DNA of 64,000 nucleotides from Nesterenkonia alkaliphila (GTDB lineage Bacteria; Actinomycetota; Actinomycetes; Actinomycetales; Micrococcaceae): contig NZ_WRPM01000051.1 of NCBI RefSeq assembly GCF_009758175.1, positions 52,030-116,029 on the forward strand. The letters are read 5' to 3'. Position numbers and translations under genes: made by a program. Every line of letters starts with the position of its first letter. The first letter of the stretch is position 1. This document shows positions 35,563-43,904 of the stretch, in pieces. Under the pieces are notes generated by a model that saw only the letters and a list, made by a program, of their open reading frames with translations, did no database searches and was not told the origin of the DNA.

Positions 35563-37221
35563 TCAGTTGCCGGAACCGAGCCCCAGCGGGCCGGCCTCCA
35601 GCCGTTGCAGATAGGCCGTCTGGCTCAACCCCAGGACCTCCGCAGCCGCTCCGTGGGCGGTGATCAATCCCGCATCCTGCACGCCCTGGACCCAGCGGAA
35701 CTCATGGGCCAGATCGTGCATGGCCACCACATCATTGGTCTGGTTAAAGGGACCGAAGGCCGTGTAGCTGGCCCGGTAGCCTGCCACGGCCAGCGCCTGC
35801 CCCGCGTAGAAATCGGCGTTGAACACGGCGATCTCCGCCGGGGCGAACTGCAGCAGGTCGTAGATGATCCGCTGCAGACCCTGCGGCGCCCCGCGGAAGT
35901 AGAGCCCGTATTCGAACCGGGCCGGCCGCAGCCATGCCGGCCACTGCTGCTGCAGGCTGGGCGCCTGGACAAAGAACGGCCTGGTCACTGCCAGCTGGAA
36001 GGCCCCGGAATCTGCGGCCGCGGCGATCTGGTCATAGTCGCGCAGCAGATCGCGCCCGGCATAGTAGGCGATATCGGTGCGGGTACCCGCATCCACCGGC
36101 ATCCCCGCCGGGGTGTGGCGGGTGCGCACCACGGCGTCATAGGAGTCGATCAGCTCACCCAGCCCGTCTCCGGCGGCCGGGCCGACCACCGCGATCCGCT
36201 TCCCGGCCACCAGCTGACGCATCTGCTCCTCGCCGGGGGCCGGGGTCTCGGCTTGCCGCGCCCTGGCGTGCTCGCGCAGCGGCCCCGCATCCCCGGTCCA
36301 TAGGGCGGCGTCAGCGGCCAGTTTCTGCAGCTGTCGCTGGACGGAGGCGGTGCGGGCAACTACTGAGGGTTTCCGGGCCGTGTGCAGGAGGGCGGCGTCG
36401 TCCCCTATATAGGCGTAGCCACCCAGCAGGTGTTTGTGCCAGGTGGCAGATTCCAGCGGGATCCCGCTGAGCTCATGGACCCGGTTGGCTGCCATTGCCT
36501 GCCGCAGCCGGGTTCCGGCGGTGAACCGGCCCAGGTACTGCATCCGGGCGGCGAGGGTCTCCAGCAGCAACTGGTGCAGGCGGGGCAGCCGGTGCTCCTG
36601 GTAGTGGACCTGAGCGGCGGCAGCGCGGACCTCCTCGGCGCTGGGCGCGGGGGTGAAGACCGCGTCGAAGGCACGCCAGAATCCGCTGCCGGCTCTGAGC
36701 GGGCCGCGCCGCGGTTTCAGCTCGCCGAGCACCGACCAGATCCGCGGCCAGTCATAGTGGGAGCGTGACCCGCAGGTCAGTACGCCTTCGGCGGCGCGCA
36801 GGTCCCCGGGGTTCTCGGAGAAGGCCAGCTCGTAAAGATCAGCCGCAGTCTGCTGATCATCCACATAGGGTTTGCGGTAGGCGGCTGCGGCGGCGATCAG
36901 GTTCGCCGCGGTGGGGTCCTGCTCGGCGCGGCGGGCCAGGTCCTGCACATCGGCTGCGGGCTCGGCGGTACCGGGGACCAGCCCGGCGATCGGATCATAG
37001 ACCAGCCCCGCGCCCGGGTTCTCCGGCAGCGCCTGGCGCAGCAGCCCGGAGGCCAAGCCCCGGTAGCTGCCGGTGGTCTCCCGGCCTGCAGGCGCCATAC
37101 GCTCGGCAAGCCTCTCCACCAACGACGCCGCCCCGGGCACCCTCACTGCCCCATACACACCGGCCTTGACCACAGCTGCGGCGGCGATCTTGAACCGCAG
37201 CCCATGCAGACTCACCGCCAC
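35563..37221 (-). CDS. TPR-like protein with GT29 sialyltransferase-like domain (copy 1)
   Basis: 552 residues. Residues 90-330 are helical and TPR-like. The C-terminal domain has the layout of GT29 sialyltransferases: an L-motif-like GKRIAVVGPAAGDGLGELI at 340-358 running to DSYDAVVR and GTRTDIAYY; an S-motif-like GAPQGLQRIIYDLLQFAPA then FNADFYAG at 444-475; and H-x4-E at His502-Glu507 (HDLAHE), as in the VS motif. These enzymes transfer sialic-type acids from CMP-sugars; a neuA-like gene lies at 45831. GTG start behind CTGGAGTGACTT. Paralogue of the 38107 gene. The family call is from motif layout, not a search. Confidence 0.65.
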   Translation of the reverse strand: MAVSLHGLRFKIAAAAVVKAGVYGAVRVPGAASLVERLAERMAPAGRETTGSYRGLASGLLRQALPENPGAGLVYDPIAGLVPGTAEPAADVQDLARRAEQDPTAANLIAAAAAYRKPYVDDQQTAADLYELAFSENPGDLRAAEGVLTCGSRSHYDWPRIWSVLGELKPRRGPLRAGSGFWRAFDAVFTPAPSAEEVRAAAAQVHYQEHRLPRLHQLLLETLAARMQYLGRFTAGTRLRQAMAANRVHELSGIPLESATWHKHLLGGYAYIGDDAALLHTARKPSVVARTASVQRQLQKLAADAALWTGDAGPLREHARARQAETPAPGEEQMRQLVAGKRIAVVGPAAGDGLGELIDSYDAVVRTRHTPAGMPVDAGTRTDIAYYAGRDLLRDYDQIAAAADSGAFQLAVTRPFFVQAPSLQQQWPAWLRPARFEYGLYFRGAPQGLQRIIYDLLQFAPAEIAVFNADFYAGQALAVAGYRASYTAFGPFNQTNDVVAMHDLAHEFRWVQGVQDAGLITAHGAAAEVLGLSQTAYLQRLEAGPLGLGSGN

Positions 37222-37311
37222 AAGTCACTCCAGTTTCTAGTTTGTAGAGATAATGACGGGTCTGTGCCAATAGATGCGTCTCGGTGAACTGTCGTGTATT
37301 CTAGATGGTGC

Positions 37312-37344
37312 AGACCCCCCCACCACATGTGGAGACGGGGGTCT
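37312..37344. terminator. Hairpin between DUF3800 and the GT29-like gene
   Basis: AGACCCCC (37312-37319) pairs with GGGGGTCT (37337-37344) around an inner palindrome CCACATGTGG. No T-run follows on either strand, so it may be a weak terminator or processing site for the DUF3800 transcript. Confidence 0.45.
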
Positions 37345-37366
37345 AGCTGTTTAATGCTCTTCACGC

Positions 37367-38071
37367 TTAAATCTCCCTAGGACGGCGAGCAGGATCACGT
37401 AGGGCCAGATACGTCGGATACCATTCCCTTGCGAATTGATTGCCAGCATGGGGATCTATAGACACATTTGCGCTCCAAGCAACCAGATCGGCCATCTGCA
37501 TCAATTGTGAAGTTCTGGAATCGAGGTGGATCGCATCCTCCAAGACTCTCCGATCAGCCAGCTTCAGACTGCGATGGCTCTGCCGGTAGGAAGAATCGCT
37601 CCCATCACCGTCCATAAACACCAGTGCTAATGAGTCTGTTTGGGCTAGCTCCTCCTCAAAGACTCGGATCAACGCAGAGTATGTTTCAGCTTTCACTCTT
37701 GCAAACTCTTCCGCAGGACCGCGCCGCCATACCGCTCCGACCTTGAGTCCTTCCGTAGAGCGAAGTGCATCGAGGCATTCCACGGCAACCGCCCTGCCCA
37801 GGTCTTTCCAGAATTCCTGGCCTCTGTGTACAAACCGATCAGGAATCCGTTGCGATATACGCCCCCGCCCATTGACAAACTGCGTGGCGTGCAGTTCCTC
37901 AACAACAGGAACACCATAGTCGCGCCATAACTTTTTTCGCAGGTCCAGCCATGTTCGGAGCACAGTGGCCCAGTGATCAGGCTGGAACTCGATCCATCCA
38001 TAGACCACCAAGCCCGAGGACGGGTGCCCGGAGTCATCTACGTAAATCATCCGATCGAGCGTGGCGGTCAT
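37367..38071 (-). CDS. DUF3800 domain protein
   Basis: 235-residue protein with the DUF3800 layout: MIYVDDSGHPSSG near the start (acidic pair as in RNase H-like folds), VFMDGDGSD in the middle, and DSRTSQLMQMADLVAWS near the end. The family is common on mobile and defence-rich DNA and is suspected to be nuclease-like; function unproven. Its base composition is less GC-rich than both flanking paralogues, which suggests it was inserted between them. ATG 38071 follows TAGGAT by 6 nt. Confidence 0.82.
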   Translation of the reverse strand: MTATLDRMIYVDDSGHPSSGLVVYGWIEFQPDHWATVLRTWLDLRKKLWRDYGVPVVEELHATQFVNGRGRISQRIPDRFVHRGQEFWKDLGRAVAVECLDALRSTEGLKVGAVWRRGPAEEFARVKAETYSALIRVFEEELAQTDSLALVFMDGDGSDSSYRQSHRSLKLADRRVLEDAIHLDSRTSQLMQMADLVAWSANVSIDPHAGNQFAREWYPTYLALRDPARRPREI

Positions 38072-38077
38072 CACCCA

Positions 38078-38083
38078 ATCCTA
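38078..38083 (-). promoter_or_regulatory. -10 hexamer of the DUF3800 gene (leaderless type)
   Basis: TAGGAT on the minus strand, 6 nt before ATG 38071. Confidence 0.5.
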
Positions 38084-38106
38084 GCCAGGGGCCCGGAGTC
38101 GGCACC

Positions 38107-40095
38107 TCATCCCTCTGCGGTGCGCAGGGCCGGGGATTCTTCGAGCCGCTGGATGTAGGCGGGCTCGTCCAGGTCCAGCACATCGGCCACCACGCCGTGG
38201 CCGCGCAGCAGGCCGGTGGCGGCGATCGCTGTGGTCAGCCGGTGCTCGAACACCAGGTCATGGGCCAGGATGATCTCGTTGACTATGGAATACGGCCCCA
38301 GCCCGGCGTCCTTGCCCTCGCGGTAGCCGGCGCCGAATGCGGTCTGGCCGGTGAAGAAGTCGATGTTGAACAGGCCGATCTCGGCAGGGGCAAACTGCAG
38401 CACATCGTAGAGGATCCGGCCTATCCCCATGGGTGGCCCGTGGAAGCCCAGGGAGTAGTCGTGGCGGTAGAAGCGCAGCCAGTCCGGGAGCTCGGCGCTG
38501 AAGCTGCTCATGCTCAGGGCCCGGCCCACCACCATCTGCAGCTCTCCGTGGGCCACGGCCTGCTCTGCCACCGGCACGAACTCTTCAAGGTCGCGGCCGG
38601 AGAAGTAGCTGATATCGGTGCGGCTGCCGAGTCTGGCGAGTTGGGCGTCGTCGAACTCTGTCATCAGCCGGGGGCGGATCACCACATCGAAGCTGTCAAT
38701 CAGTTCGCCCAGCCGGTCGCCGGTATCAGCAGGGCCGACGACGGCGACTCGCTTCCCTGCCACCAGCTCCCGGAAAAGTTCCTCACCGGGAAGTGGAAGA
38801 TCCGCTGCCCGGGCTGCGGCGTGGTCGATCAGCGGCTGCGGGCGGCCCTGGATGAGATGGACATCGGCGGCCATCTTGGCCAGCCGGTGCTTCTCGGATG
38901 TGGTGCTGGGTGTCCAGGGCATGGGGTCGATCAGCTGCTGGGCCTGCTGGTACTCGCCCAGGTAGACCAGGGCGGAGAGAAGCTTCTGGCGGTGCCTGCT
39001 GTGCCCGGCGCTGGCGGTGCCCAGCCAGGCGGCGCTGCGCTGGGCCAGACCGCGGCGCAGGGCGAAGGCCTCTTTCATCCTTTGGGCGAAGGAGAGCCGG
39101 TAGACGATCAGGCTGGTGGTGGGCCAGGAGAGCCGCTCCCCCTTGGTGTGGGCGATGCCCAGCTGCACGATCCCCGCACTGATCTGCGCCCGGCCGGCAC
39201 CGGCGGCGAACATGGGCCGCAGCGCTTCCATCAGCTTCATCCGGGCAGCCCGGCCGCGGGTCCTGCGGGCGGATTCGTAGAGCTCCGCGCTGCGCCAGAG
39301 CCGGGCCCAGTCCTGGTCGGCGCGGGCGCCCATGAGGATCACGCCGCGGAAGGCGGCCTCACGGTCCGGCCGCAGCTGCAAGGCCTTTTCGTAGGCCTCC
39401 AGGGATTTGTCCAGGTCTGCGACATGGGGTTTCCGGTAGGCGGCGGCCAGGTAGGACCACCAGCTGGAGCTGGCCTCCGGGGCGGTCTCCACGGCCTGGC
39501 GCAGCAGCTCCAGCCCGGTGGGCCAGTCACCCCGCTCGAACTCCAGCCGGCCGCGTTCGTGCAGGATGTAGGGGTTCTGCGGGTCGAGCTGCTGGGCGGT
39601 GGCCAGGGCTTCGCGGGCGGCCTCGGTGTCGGAGACCGCGCCGTGGACCAGGCCGGCCACCGGGTCGTTGGTGACTGCTCCGCGCCGGGCCCGCTGCAGG
39701 GACCGGGCCAGGGCCACCCAGCGCAGCGGGTTCTCGGGCTGCAGCTCGGCGGCTCGCTGGCGCAGCTGCAGGGCGGTTTCGTACTTGCGCAGCTTCATAT
39801 AGCGCAGGGCCAGCCGCTCCAGGGTCTCCGCGGAGGTGATGGAGCTGATGTCCAGCTGTTCGGCCAGTTTCTCCGCTCCGGTCCGGTTGGCCTCGAACAG
39901 GACGGTGGAGGCGCGTTCGTGCAGGTTGTCCAGTGCCCGGGGCCGGTCGGTCATCCCGACTTCCAGCCGGGGGGTGAAGAACCGGCCGGAGGCTACGACG
40001 GCGCGGGCCAGGGCGGTATCGGCCCCGGGGATCCTAGCGGCCCCGCGGACGGCACGGCTGGCGGCCTCAGCCCCTATCACCAGTGGTTTTAGCAT
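38107..40095 (-). CDS. TPR protein with GT29 sialyltransferase-like domain (copy 2)
   Basis: 662 residues. TPR units are clear at about 95-260 (ALRYMKLRKYETALQLRQRA, LERGDWPTGLELLRQA, LDKSLEAYEKALQLRP). The C-terminal domain parallels the 35563 protein: GKRVAVVGPADTGDRLGELI at 447-466, DSFDVVIRPR, GSRTDISYFSGRD, GPPMGIGRILYDVLQFAPA near 555, FNIDFFTG, and H-x4-E at His612-Glu617 (HDLVFE). The conserved YRKPHVADLDKSLEAYE also matches YRKPYVDDQQTAADLYE of copy 1. Expected to use a CMP-activated sugar; acceptor unknown. A TAGACT hexamer ends 9 nt before the ATG. Confidence 0.68.
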   Translation of the reverse strand: MLKPLVIGAEAASRAVRGAARIPGADTALARAVVASGRFFTPRLEVGMTDRPRALDNLHERASTVLFEANRTGAEKLAEQLDISSITSAETLERLALRYMKLRKYETALQLRQRAAELQPENPLRWVALARSLQRARRGAVTNDPVAGLVHGAVSDTEAAREALATAQQLDPQNPYILHERGRLEFERGDWPTGLELLRQAVETAPEASSSWWSYLAAAYRKPHVADLDKSLEAYEKALQLRPDREAAFRGVILMGARADQDWARLWRSAELYESARRTRGRAARMKLMEALRPMFAAGAGRAQISAGIVQLGIAHTKGERLSWPTTSLIVYRLSFAQRMKEAFALRRGLAQRSAAWLGTASAGHSRHRQKLLSALVYLGEYQQAQQLIDPMPWTPSTTSEKHRLAKMAADVHLIQGRPQPLIDHAAARAADLPLPGEELFRELVAGKRVAVVGPADTGDRLGELIDSFDVVIRPRLMTEFDDAQLARLGSRTDISYFSGRDLEEFVPVAEQAVAHGELQMVVGRALSMSSFSAELPDWLRFYRHDYSLGFHGPPMGIGRILYDVLQFAPAEIGLFNIDFFTGQTAFGAGYREGKDAGLGPYSIVNEIILAHDLVFEHRLTTAIAATGLLRGHGVVADVLDLDEPAYIQRLEESPALRTAEG

Positions 40096-40194
40096 CGAGG
40101 AACGAGTCTAGTCCGGGCTACCCACATTTCCACGCAGCACACCGCGCCTCCGCCCAGCCAAGGACAGCCCGGACACTCAGCCACGCACCACGGC

Positions 40195-41997
40195 TCAGTA
40201 CGGGGGCAGGCTGGCCCAGTCCAGGGCCTCCCGGCGCGGCCCGTCCAATGAGCCGCCGTCGGTCTCCTCGACCAGGCAGGCGTAGAGGGTTTCGCGCAGC
40301 TGGCTGATGTCCGAGCCGAACAGGGAGATGTCATAGCGCACCGCGGTGTGCACCCAGCCCATGGCGTACCGGCAGTGGAAGCCCTCATGTTCGGGCATCC
40401 AGTTCCGCGGCGCCTCCCCGGACCTCTCCTGTGCCTCCAGGGTCGGGACGGCCAGCAGGTTGGCCGGGTCGTTGTAGAACGCCGCTCGCTCCTCAGCGTC
40501 CCGGTGCTCCATCTCCGGCCAGGCGTGGCCCACCGGCAGGATGTGGTCCAGGGTCACCGCGAAGCGCCTGTACGACATCTGCTCGCCGGTATAGGGGTCA
40601 TAGAAGGTCCCGCCGAGCACTGCGGTCTCCGCGTTGTTCCATTCCGCGGCCTCCAGGTCCCGGCCCAGCACCCGGTGGCGGGTGCTTACTCCGGCACCGT
40701 CTACGCTCCACCCGCCGAAGGCCTCCTGGCGCTGCCCGGCCAGCGGGCTGCCGTGGAAGAAGTTCTCGTCCTCTTCGGCCTGCTCGTCCAGCTCTTCGCG
40801 CAGCTCATCGGCCTCCTCCCCCGAGCACTGGGTGTTCTCCGGGGTGGTCACCCGCGCATAGGTCCGTTCCTCACCGGTGCGGGGGTGGGTGGTGGTGAAG
40901 CTCAGCACATCGCATTCCTCGTGCTCCTCCCGCTCCACCGAGCGGGTCCGCACATGGTGCTCCAGGTTCCACAGGGCGTCGGCGTAGTCGCGGTCGGAGT
41001 AGTGATCCCGCGGTCCCCCGCCGGGCTCCGCGGCCACATCCTCAGAAGCGGGCTCCGGGGGCAGGGCCTGCCAGTCCAGGTCCTCGCTACGCTGCCCGCC
41101 CAGCACGCCACCGTCCCCCAGCACCTCACCGTCCTCCAGCTCCTCCTCCAGGCAGTCCCAGAGCAGATCGCGCAGGTAGTTCACGTCCTGCTGGAACAGG
41201 GAGATCTGGTGCTTATTGGCGATATGGGTCCAGGTCATCCCGTAGGCGCAGTGCGCCTCCGTGTTCTCCGGCATCCACTCCGCCGGGGTCTGCCCGGCCT
41301 TCTCCCGGTTGATCCAGCCGATGGTGGAGGTGAGGTTCATCGGGTCGTTGTAGTAGGCCACGCGGTCCTCCCGGGACCGGTGCTGCATCTCGGGCCAGGT
41401 GTGCCCCACGGGGATCATGTGCTCCCCGTGCGTCTCGGTCTGCGCGATGTCCACGTACTGCCCGGAGTAGTGGTCCCAGTAGGTGCCGGAGACGGTGAAG
41501 CTGGAGTTGCCCAGGTCGCGGGCGTGGATCTCGGTGCGGGAGTTGACCCCGTTGCCGTTCACATCGGCCCAGGTGCCGTAGTAGGGCACCCGCTGTGCGG
41601 TGTTCTCATAGGGCCGGCCGTGGTAGAAGTTCGGGTCCTCCTCGTCCAGGGCGTCGAACTCCTCGCGCAGCTCATCGGCCTCTTGGCCGGTGCACCACCA
41701 GTTCTCCGCATCGGAGATGTGCACATAGGTGCGCTCCGGGTCCAGGCCCAGCGGGTGGCTGACCCGGTAGGTGATCACATCGCAGTCCTCACCGGACTCC
41801 CGGTCGAGCTCCCGCACATAGGTGGTGGTCTCCAGGTTCCACAGGGCGTCGTAGTAGTCCTGAGCGCTGTAGTCCTGGAACGGGTTGGGCACCTCCTCCG
41901 GGCTGGAGTAGGCGGCCGCCGGCGGGGCTGCGAGCGCACCGAGCAGCAGGGCCGCTGCGGCAGTCCCAGACAGAGTACGACGCCGCCACACACCCAT
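40195..41997 (-). CDS. Secreted protein with two DUF1524-type HNH nuclease domains
   Basis: 600 residues. A Sec signal peptide (MGVWRRRTLSGTAAAALLLGALAAPPAAAYS) is followed by two homologous units, about 32-300 and 325-595. Each has a TYV/TYAR...CxGxEADELREE block and the HNH core: unit 1 EHMIPVGHTWPEMQHRS...YYNDPMNL, unit 2 DHILPVGHAWPEMEHRD...FYNDPANL. Unit 2 keeps the usual Asp-His; unit 1 has Glu-His. DUF1524 contains GmrSD-type and secreted actinobacterial nucleases. ATG 41997 has AAGGAG 10 nt upstream; a GTG three codons earlier is too close. Likely an exported DNase for nutrient or competition. Confidence 0.85.
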   Translation of the reverse strand: MGVWRRRTLSGTAAAALLLGALAAPPAAAYSSPEEVPNPFQDYSAQDYYDALWNLETTTYVRELDRESGEDCDVITYRVSHPLGLDPERTYVHISDAENWWCTGQEADELREEFDALDEEDPNFYHGRPYENTAQRVPYYGTWADVNGNGVNSRTEIHARDLGNSSFTVSGTYWDHYSGQYVDIAQTETHGEHMIPVGHTWPEMQHRSREDRVAYYNDPMNLTSTIGWINREKAGQTPAEWMPENTEAHCAYGMTWTHIANKHQISLFQQDVNYLRDLLWDCLEEELEDGEVLGDGGVLGGQRSEDLDWQALPPEPASEDVAAEPGGGPRDHYSDRDYADALWNLEHHVRTRSVEREEHEECDVLSFTTTHPRTGEERTYARVTTPENTQCSGEEADELREELDEQAEEDENFFHGSPLAGQRQEAFGGWSVDGAGVSTRHRVLGRDLEAAEWNNAETAVLGGTFYDPYTGEQMSYRRFAVTLDHILPVGHAWPEMEHRDAEERAAFYNDPANLLAVPTLEAQERSGEAPRNWMPEHEGFHCRYAMGWVHTAVRYDISLFGSDISQLRETLYACLVEETDGGSLDGPRREALDWASLPPY

Positions 41998-42171
41998 TCG
42001 CGGCACTCCTTACGTCTTGCTGGACTCCCCCAGCACCACAGCCTAAACCCTCAGGCTCAAAATCCCCTATGGCCCCCACCACAGCTCCCACTTTCCTCGC
42101 GTTTGAGCATCCAACCAGCTCGAAAACGTGCACATAGAGTTCCTTGCACCGACAGATGGACTAGTTCGATC

Positions 42172-42206
42172 TCGACAAATGGTCGGATTCAAGGTCGACA
42201 TTTGGT
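42172..42206. repeat. Operator-like repeat upstream of the AAA/DUF4143 gene
   Basis: TCGACAAATGGT (42172-42183) and TCGACATTTGGT (42195-42206), 23 bp apart; their centres also form the inverted pair CAAATG/CATTTG. It ends on the -10 hexamer, so it could bind a regulator. Confidence 0.5.
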
Positions 42207-42211
42207 AGAGT
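42206..42211 (+). promoter_or_regulatory. -10 hexamer of the AAA/DUF4143 gene (leaderless type)
   Basis: TAGAGT ends 7 nt before GTG 42219. Confidence 0.5.
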
Positions 42212-42218
42212 TGCGCGT

Positions 42219-43490
42219 GTGAACTACAAGCGCCGCGTCATGGATGAAATTCTTGACGATCTCTTCCCACACCTTGCAGCCATCGCGCTGGAAGGAGCCA
42301 AAGGTGTGGGCAAGACTGCAACAGCGATGCAACGGGCTCGCACCACGTTCTCACTGGACGATGACCGGCAGCGCCTTTCCGTCGAGACCCACTCAAGACA
42401 GGTGGTTGAGGCCGAACCCCCAATCTTCATTGACGAGTGGCAACTGGTTCCAGCCGTGTGGGACCGTGTGCGCAGATCTGTAGATGCCGACCCATCAGGC
42501 GGAAGATTTCTCCTGGCCGGTTCCGCCGATATCCCATCCGGCACTCGCATCCATTCTGGCGCCGGACGCATCGTGAGCCTCACCATGCGCCCCTTATCCT
42601 TCGCGGAACGTCACCCCGACCAAGGGTCGGTTTCAATGAAGGACCTTCTTTCCGGAGCTCGGGCTGATATCACTGGAACAACAGATTTCTCGGTTCCCGA
42701 GTACGCGGAAGAAATTCTACGCTCAGGCTTCCCCGGTATCCGAGACCTCCCTAGCCGGGCTCGTCGACCACACCTCGAAAGCTACGTGCAGCGCATCATC
42801 TCTCGGGATCTCCCCGAGAACGGTGTGCTAGTGCGAAAACCACAGAGCCTGAGAAAGTGGCTGGAAGCCTACGCGGCCGCCACGGCCACCTGCACCAGCT
42901 ATACAAAAGTCCTAGCTGCAGCCACCGCTGGCGAGGATGACAGACCAGCCAAGGAAACCGCGATCAGTTATCGAGACCACCTACAGCGACTGTTCATCCT
43001 CGAGCCTCTGGATGCCTGGCTCCCCAGCTTTACTCCGCTGAAGCGCTTGACCCAGTCACCCAAACATCATCTGGTAGACCCCGCATTGGCAGCCCATCTC
43101 GCGGGCATCGACCAGCACGGACTGCTGAGAGGCAAGGGGCCGGAGAACCTCGACTACGCCGGAACCTGGCTCGGTGCACTTTTTGAGTCCCTGGTAACCC
43201 AATCACTGCGAACCTATGCTGATCTGCATGAGGCGACCGTACTCCACATGCGCAGCAGGGGTGGCGAGCATGAGGTGGATCTCATCATCCAGCGCCCAGA
43301 CCACAGCGTGCTCGGGGTTGAAGTCAAGCTTTCGCATCAGGTGGACAAAACTGACGTTAAGCACCTGCATTGGCTCGAAACCCAGATCGGTGACCGCCTC
43401 CTAGACAAAGTAGTCATAAACACTGGCCCAGTCGCTTACCGACGGGAAGACGGTGTAGCCGTAGTGCCACTCGCCCTGCTCACGCCCTGA
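42219..43490 (+). CDS. AAA ATPase with DUF4143 domain
   Basis: 423 residues of the large AAA_14/DUF4143 family. Walker A EGAKGVGKTATA at about 24-35, Walker B PPIFIDEWQLVP, then RPLSFAERHP. The C-terminal DUF4143 part has the nuclease-like GGEHEVDLIIQRPDHSVLGVEVKLS, an E-V-D ... E-V-K pattern of PD-(D/E)xK enzymes. Roles are mostly unknown; family members are frequent in accessory DNA. Codon and base use (many ATC/TCA codons, lower GC) differ from the core genes. GTG start set by TAGAGT. Confidence 0.85.
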   Translation: MNYKRRVMDEILDDLFPHLAAIALEGAKGVGKTATAMQRARTTFSLDDDRQRLSVETHSRQVVEAEPPIFIDEWQLVPAVWDRVRRSVDADPSGGRFLLAGSADIPSGTRIHSGAGRIVSLTMRPLSFAERHPDQGSVSMKDLLSGARADITGTTDFSVPEYAEEILRSGFPGIRDLPSRARRPHLESYVQRIISRDLPENGVLVRKPQSLRKWLEAYAAATATCTSYTKVLAAATAGEDDRPAKETAISYRDHLQRLFILEPLDAWLPSFTPLKRLTQSPKHHLVDPALAAHLAGIDQHGLLRGKGPENLDYAGTWLGALFESLVTQSLRTYADLHEATVLHMRSRGGEHEVDLIIQRPDHSVLGVEVKLSHQVDKTDVKHLHWLETQIGDRLLDKVVINTGPVAYRREDGVAVVPLALLTP

Positions 43491-43502
43491 CGCGCGTAGC
43501 CT

Positions 43503-43526
43503 GCCAAGGCAATCTCCGACTGCCCC
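43503..43526. repeat. 24-bp remnant matching the 5' end of the histidine-phosphatase gene
   Basis: Matches 44572-44595 at 22 of 24 positions in the same orientation. On the minus strand both read GQSE(I/V)ALA, so a second phosphatase gene, or a recombination scar from this one, lies here. Confidence 0.5.
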
Positions 43527-43577
43527 AGGGATTCCACCACATTCCGCAGAGTGGCCTGCTGCACGCACTGAGGCGTC

Positions 43578-43904
43578 ATGACGCCGTTCCAGCGCGGCCA
43601 GGTGTGATACATGGACCTGGGCGGTCAGGCAGGGCGTCGCCCCTAGCTCATCGTGTCGAACAACGCGCGCAACAGAGGTCTGGATACAGCATTAGCCGTC
43701 CCAATCACGACGACTGGTCGCCACGCAAATCTGCCTACCGTGGTGGAGATGCCCGCCGGCGAATGCGTCACCGGCTGGGCAAAGTGCGACAACCTCATCG
43801 AGGTGTGGCCTGACGAAGCGGTCGCCGATCACCCTGAGGGCACCCTGCTGCAGAAAACCATGAGAGCCATCGAACAAGGCCTAGCAGCAGCCCTCGGCTT
43901 CTAA
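43578..43904 (+). pseudogene. MazF/PemK-type toxin gene with two in-frame stops
   Basis: One frame from ATG 43578 to TAA 43902 reads as a complete MazF-like endoribonuclease of 108 codons: MTPFQRGQV-stop-YMDLGGQAGRRP-stop-LIVSNNARNRGLD then TALAVPITTT and a normal C-terminus (CDNLIEVW ... AIEQGLAAALGF). The two stops (TGA 43605, TAG 43644) sit where the family tends to have Trp or another bulky residue (RGQVW, RPW), each one G-to-A change from TGG. There are no indels, so the decay is recent. No antitoxin ORF is visible upstream. A shorter ORF from 43653 is just the tail. Confidence 0.75.

Noticed and set aside
37951..40092. 713-residue plus-strand ORF opposite the second GT29-like gene
   Set aside because: Low-complexity Gly/Gln/Val-rich translation, no domain; antisense shadow.
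40348..42222. 624-residue plus-strand ORF opposite the DUF1524 gene
   Set aside because: Antisense shadow with Val/Gly/Leu bias; the minus strand has a signal peptide, ribosome site and two HNH motifs.
43653..43904. Small intact 83-residue gene
   Set aside because: It is the C-terminal three quarters of the MazF frame starting after the second stop; no ribosome site or promoter.
43578..43904. Stop-codon recoding in the MazF frame
   Set aside because: TGA could mean Trp in some codes, but TAG never does, and TGG is used for Trp all over the window.
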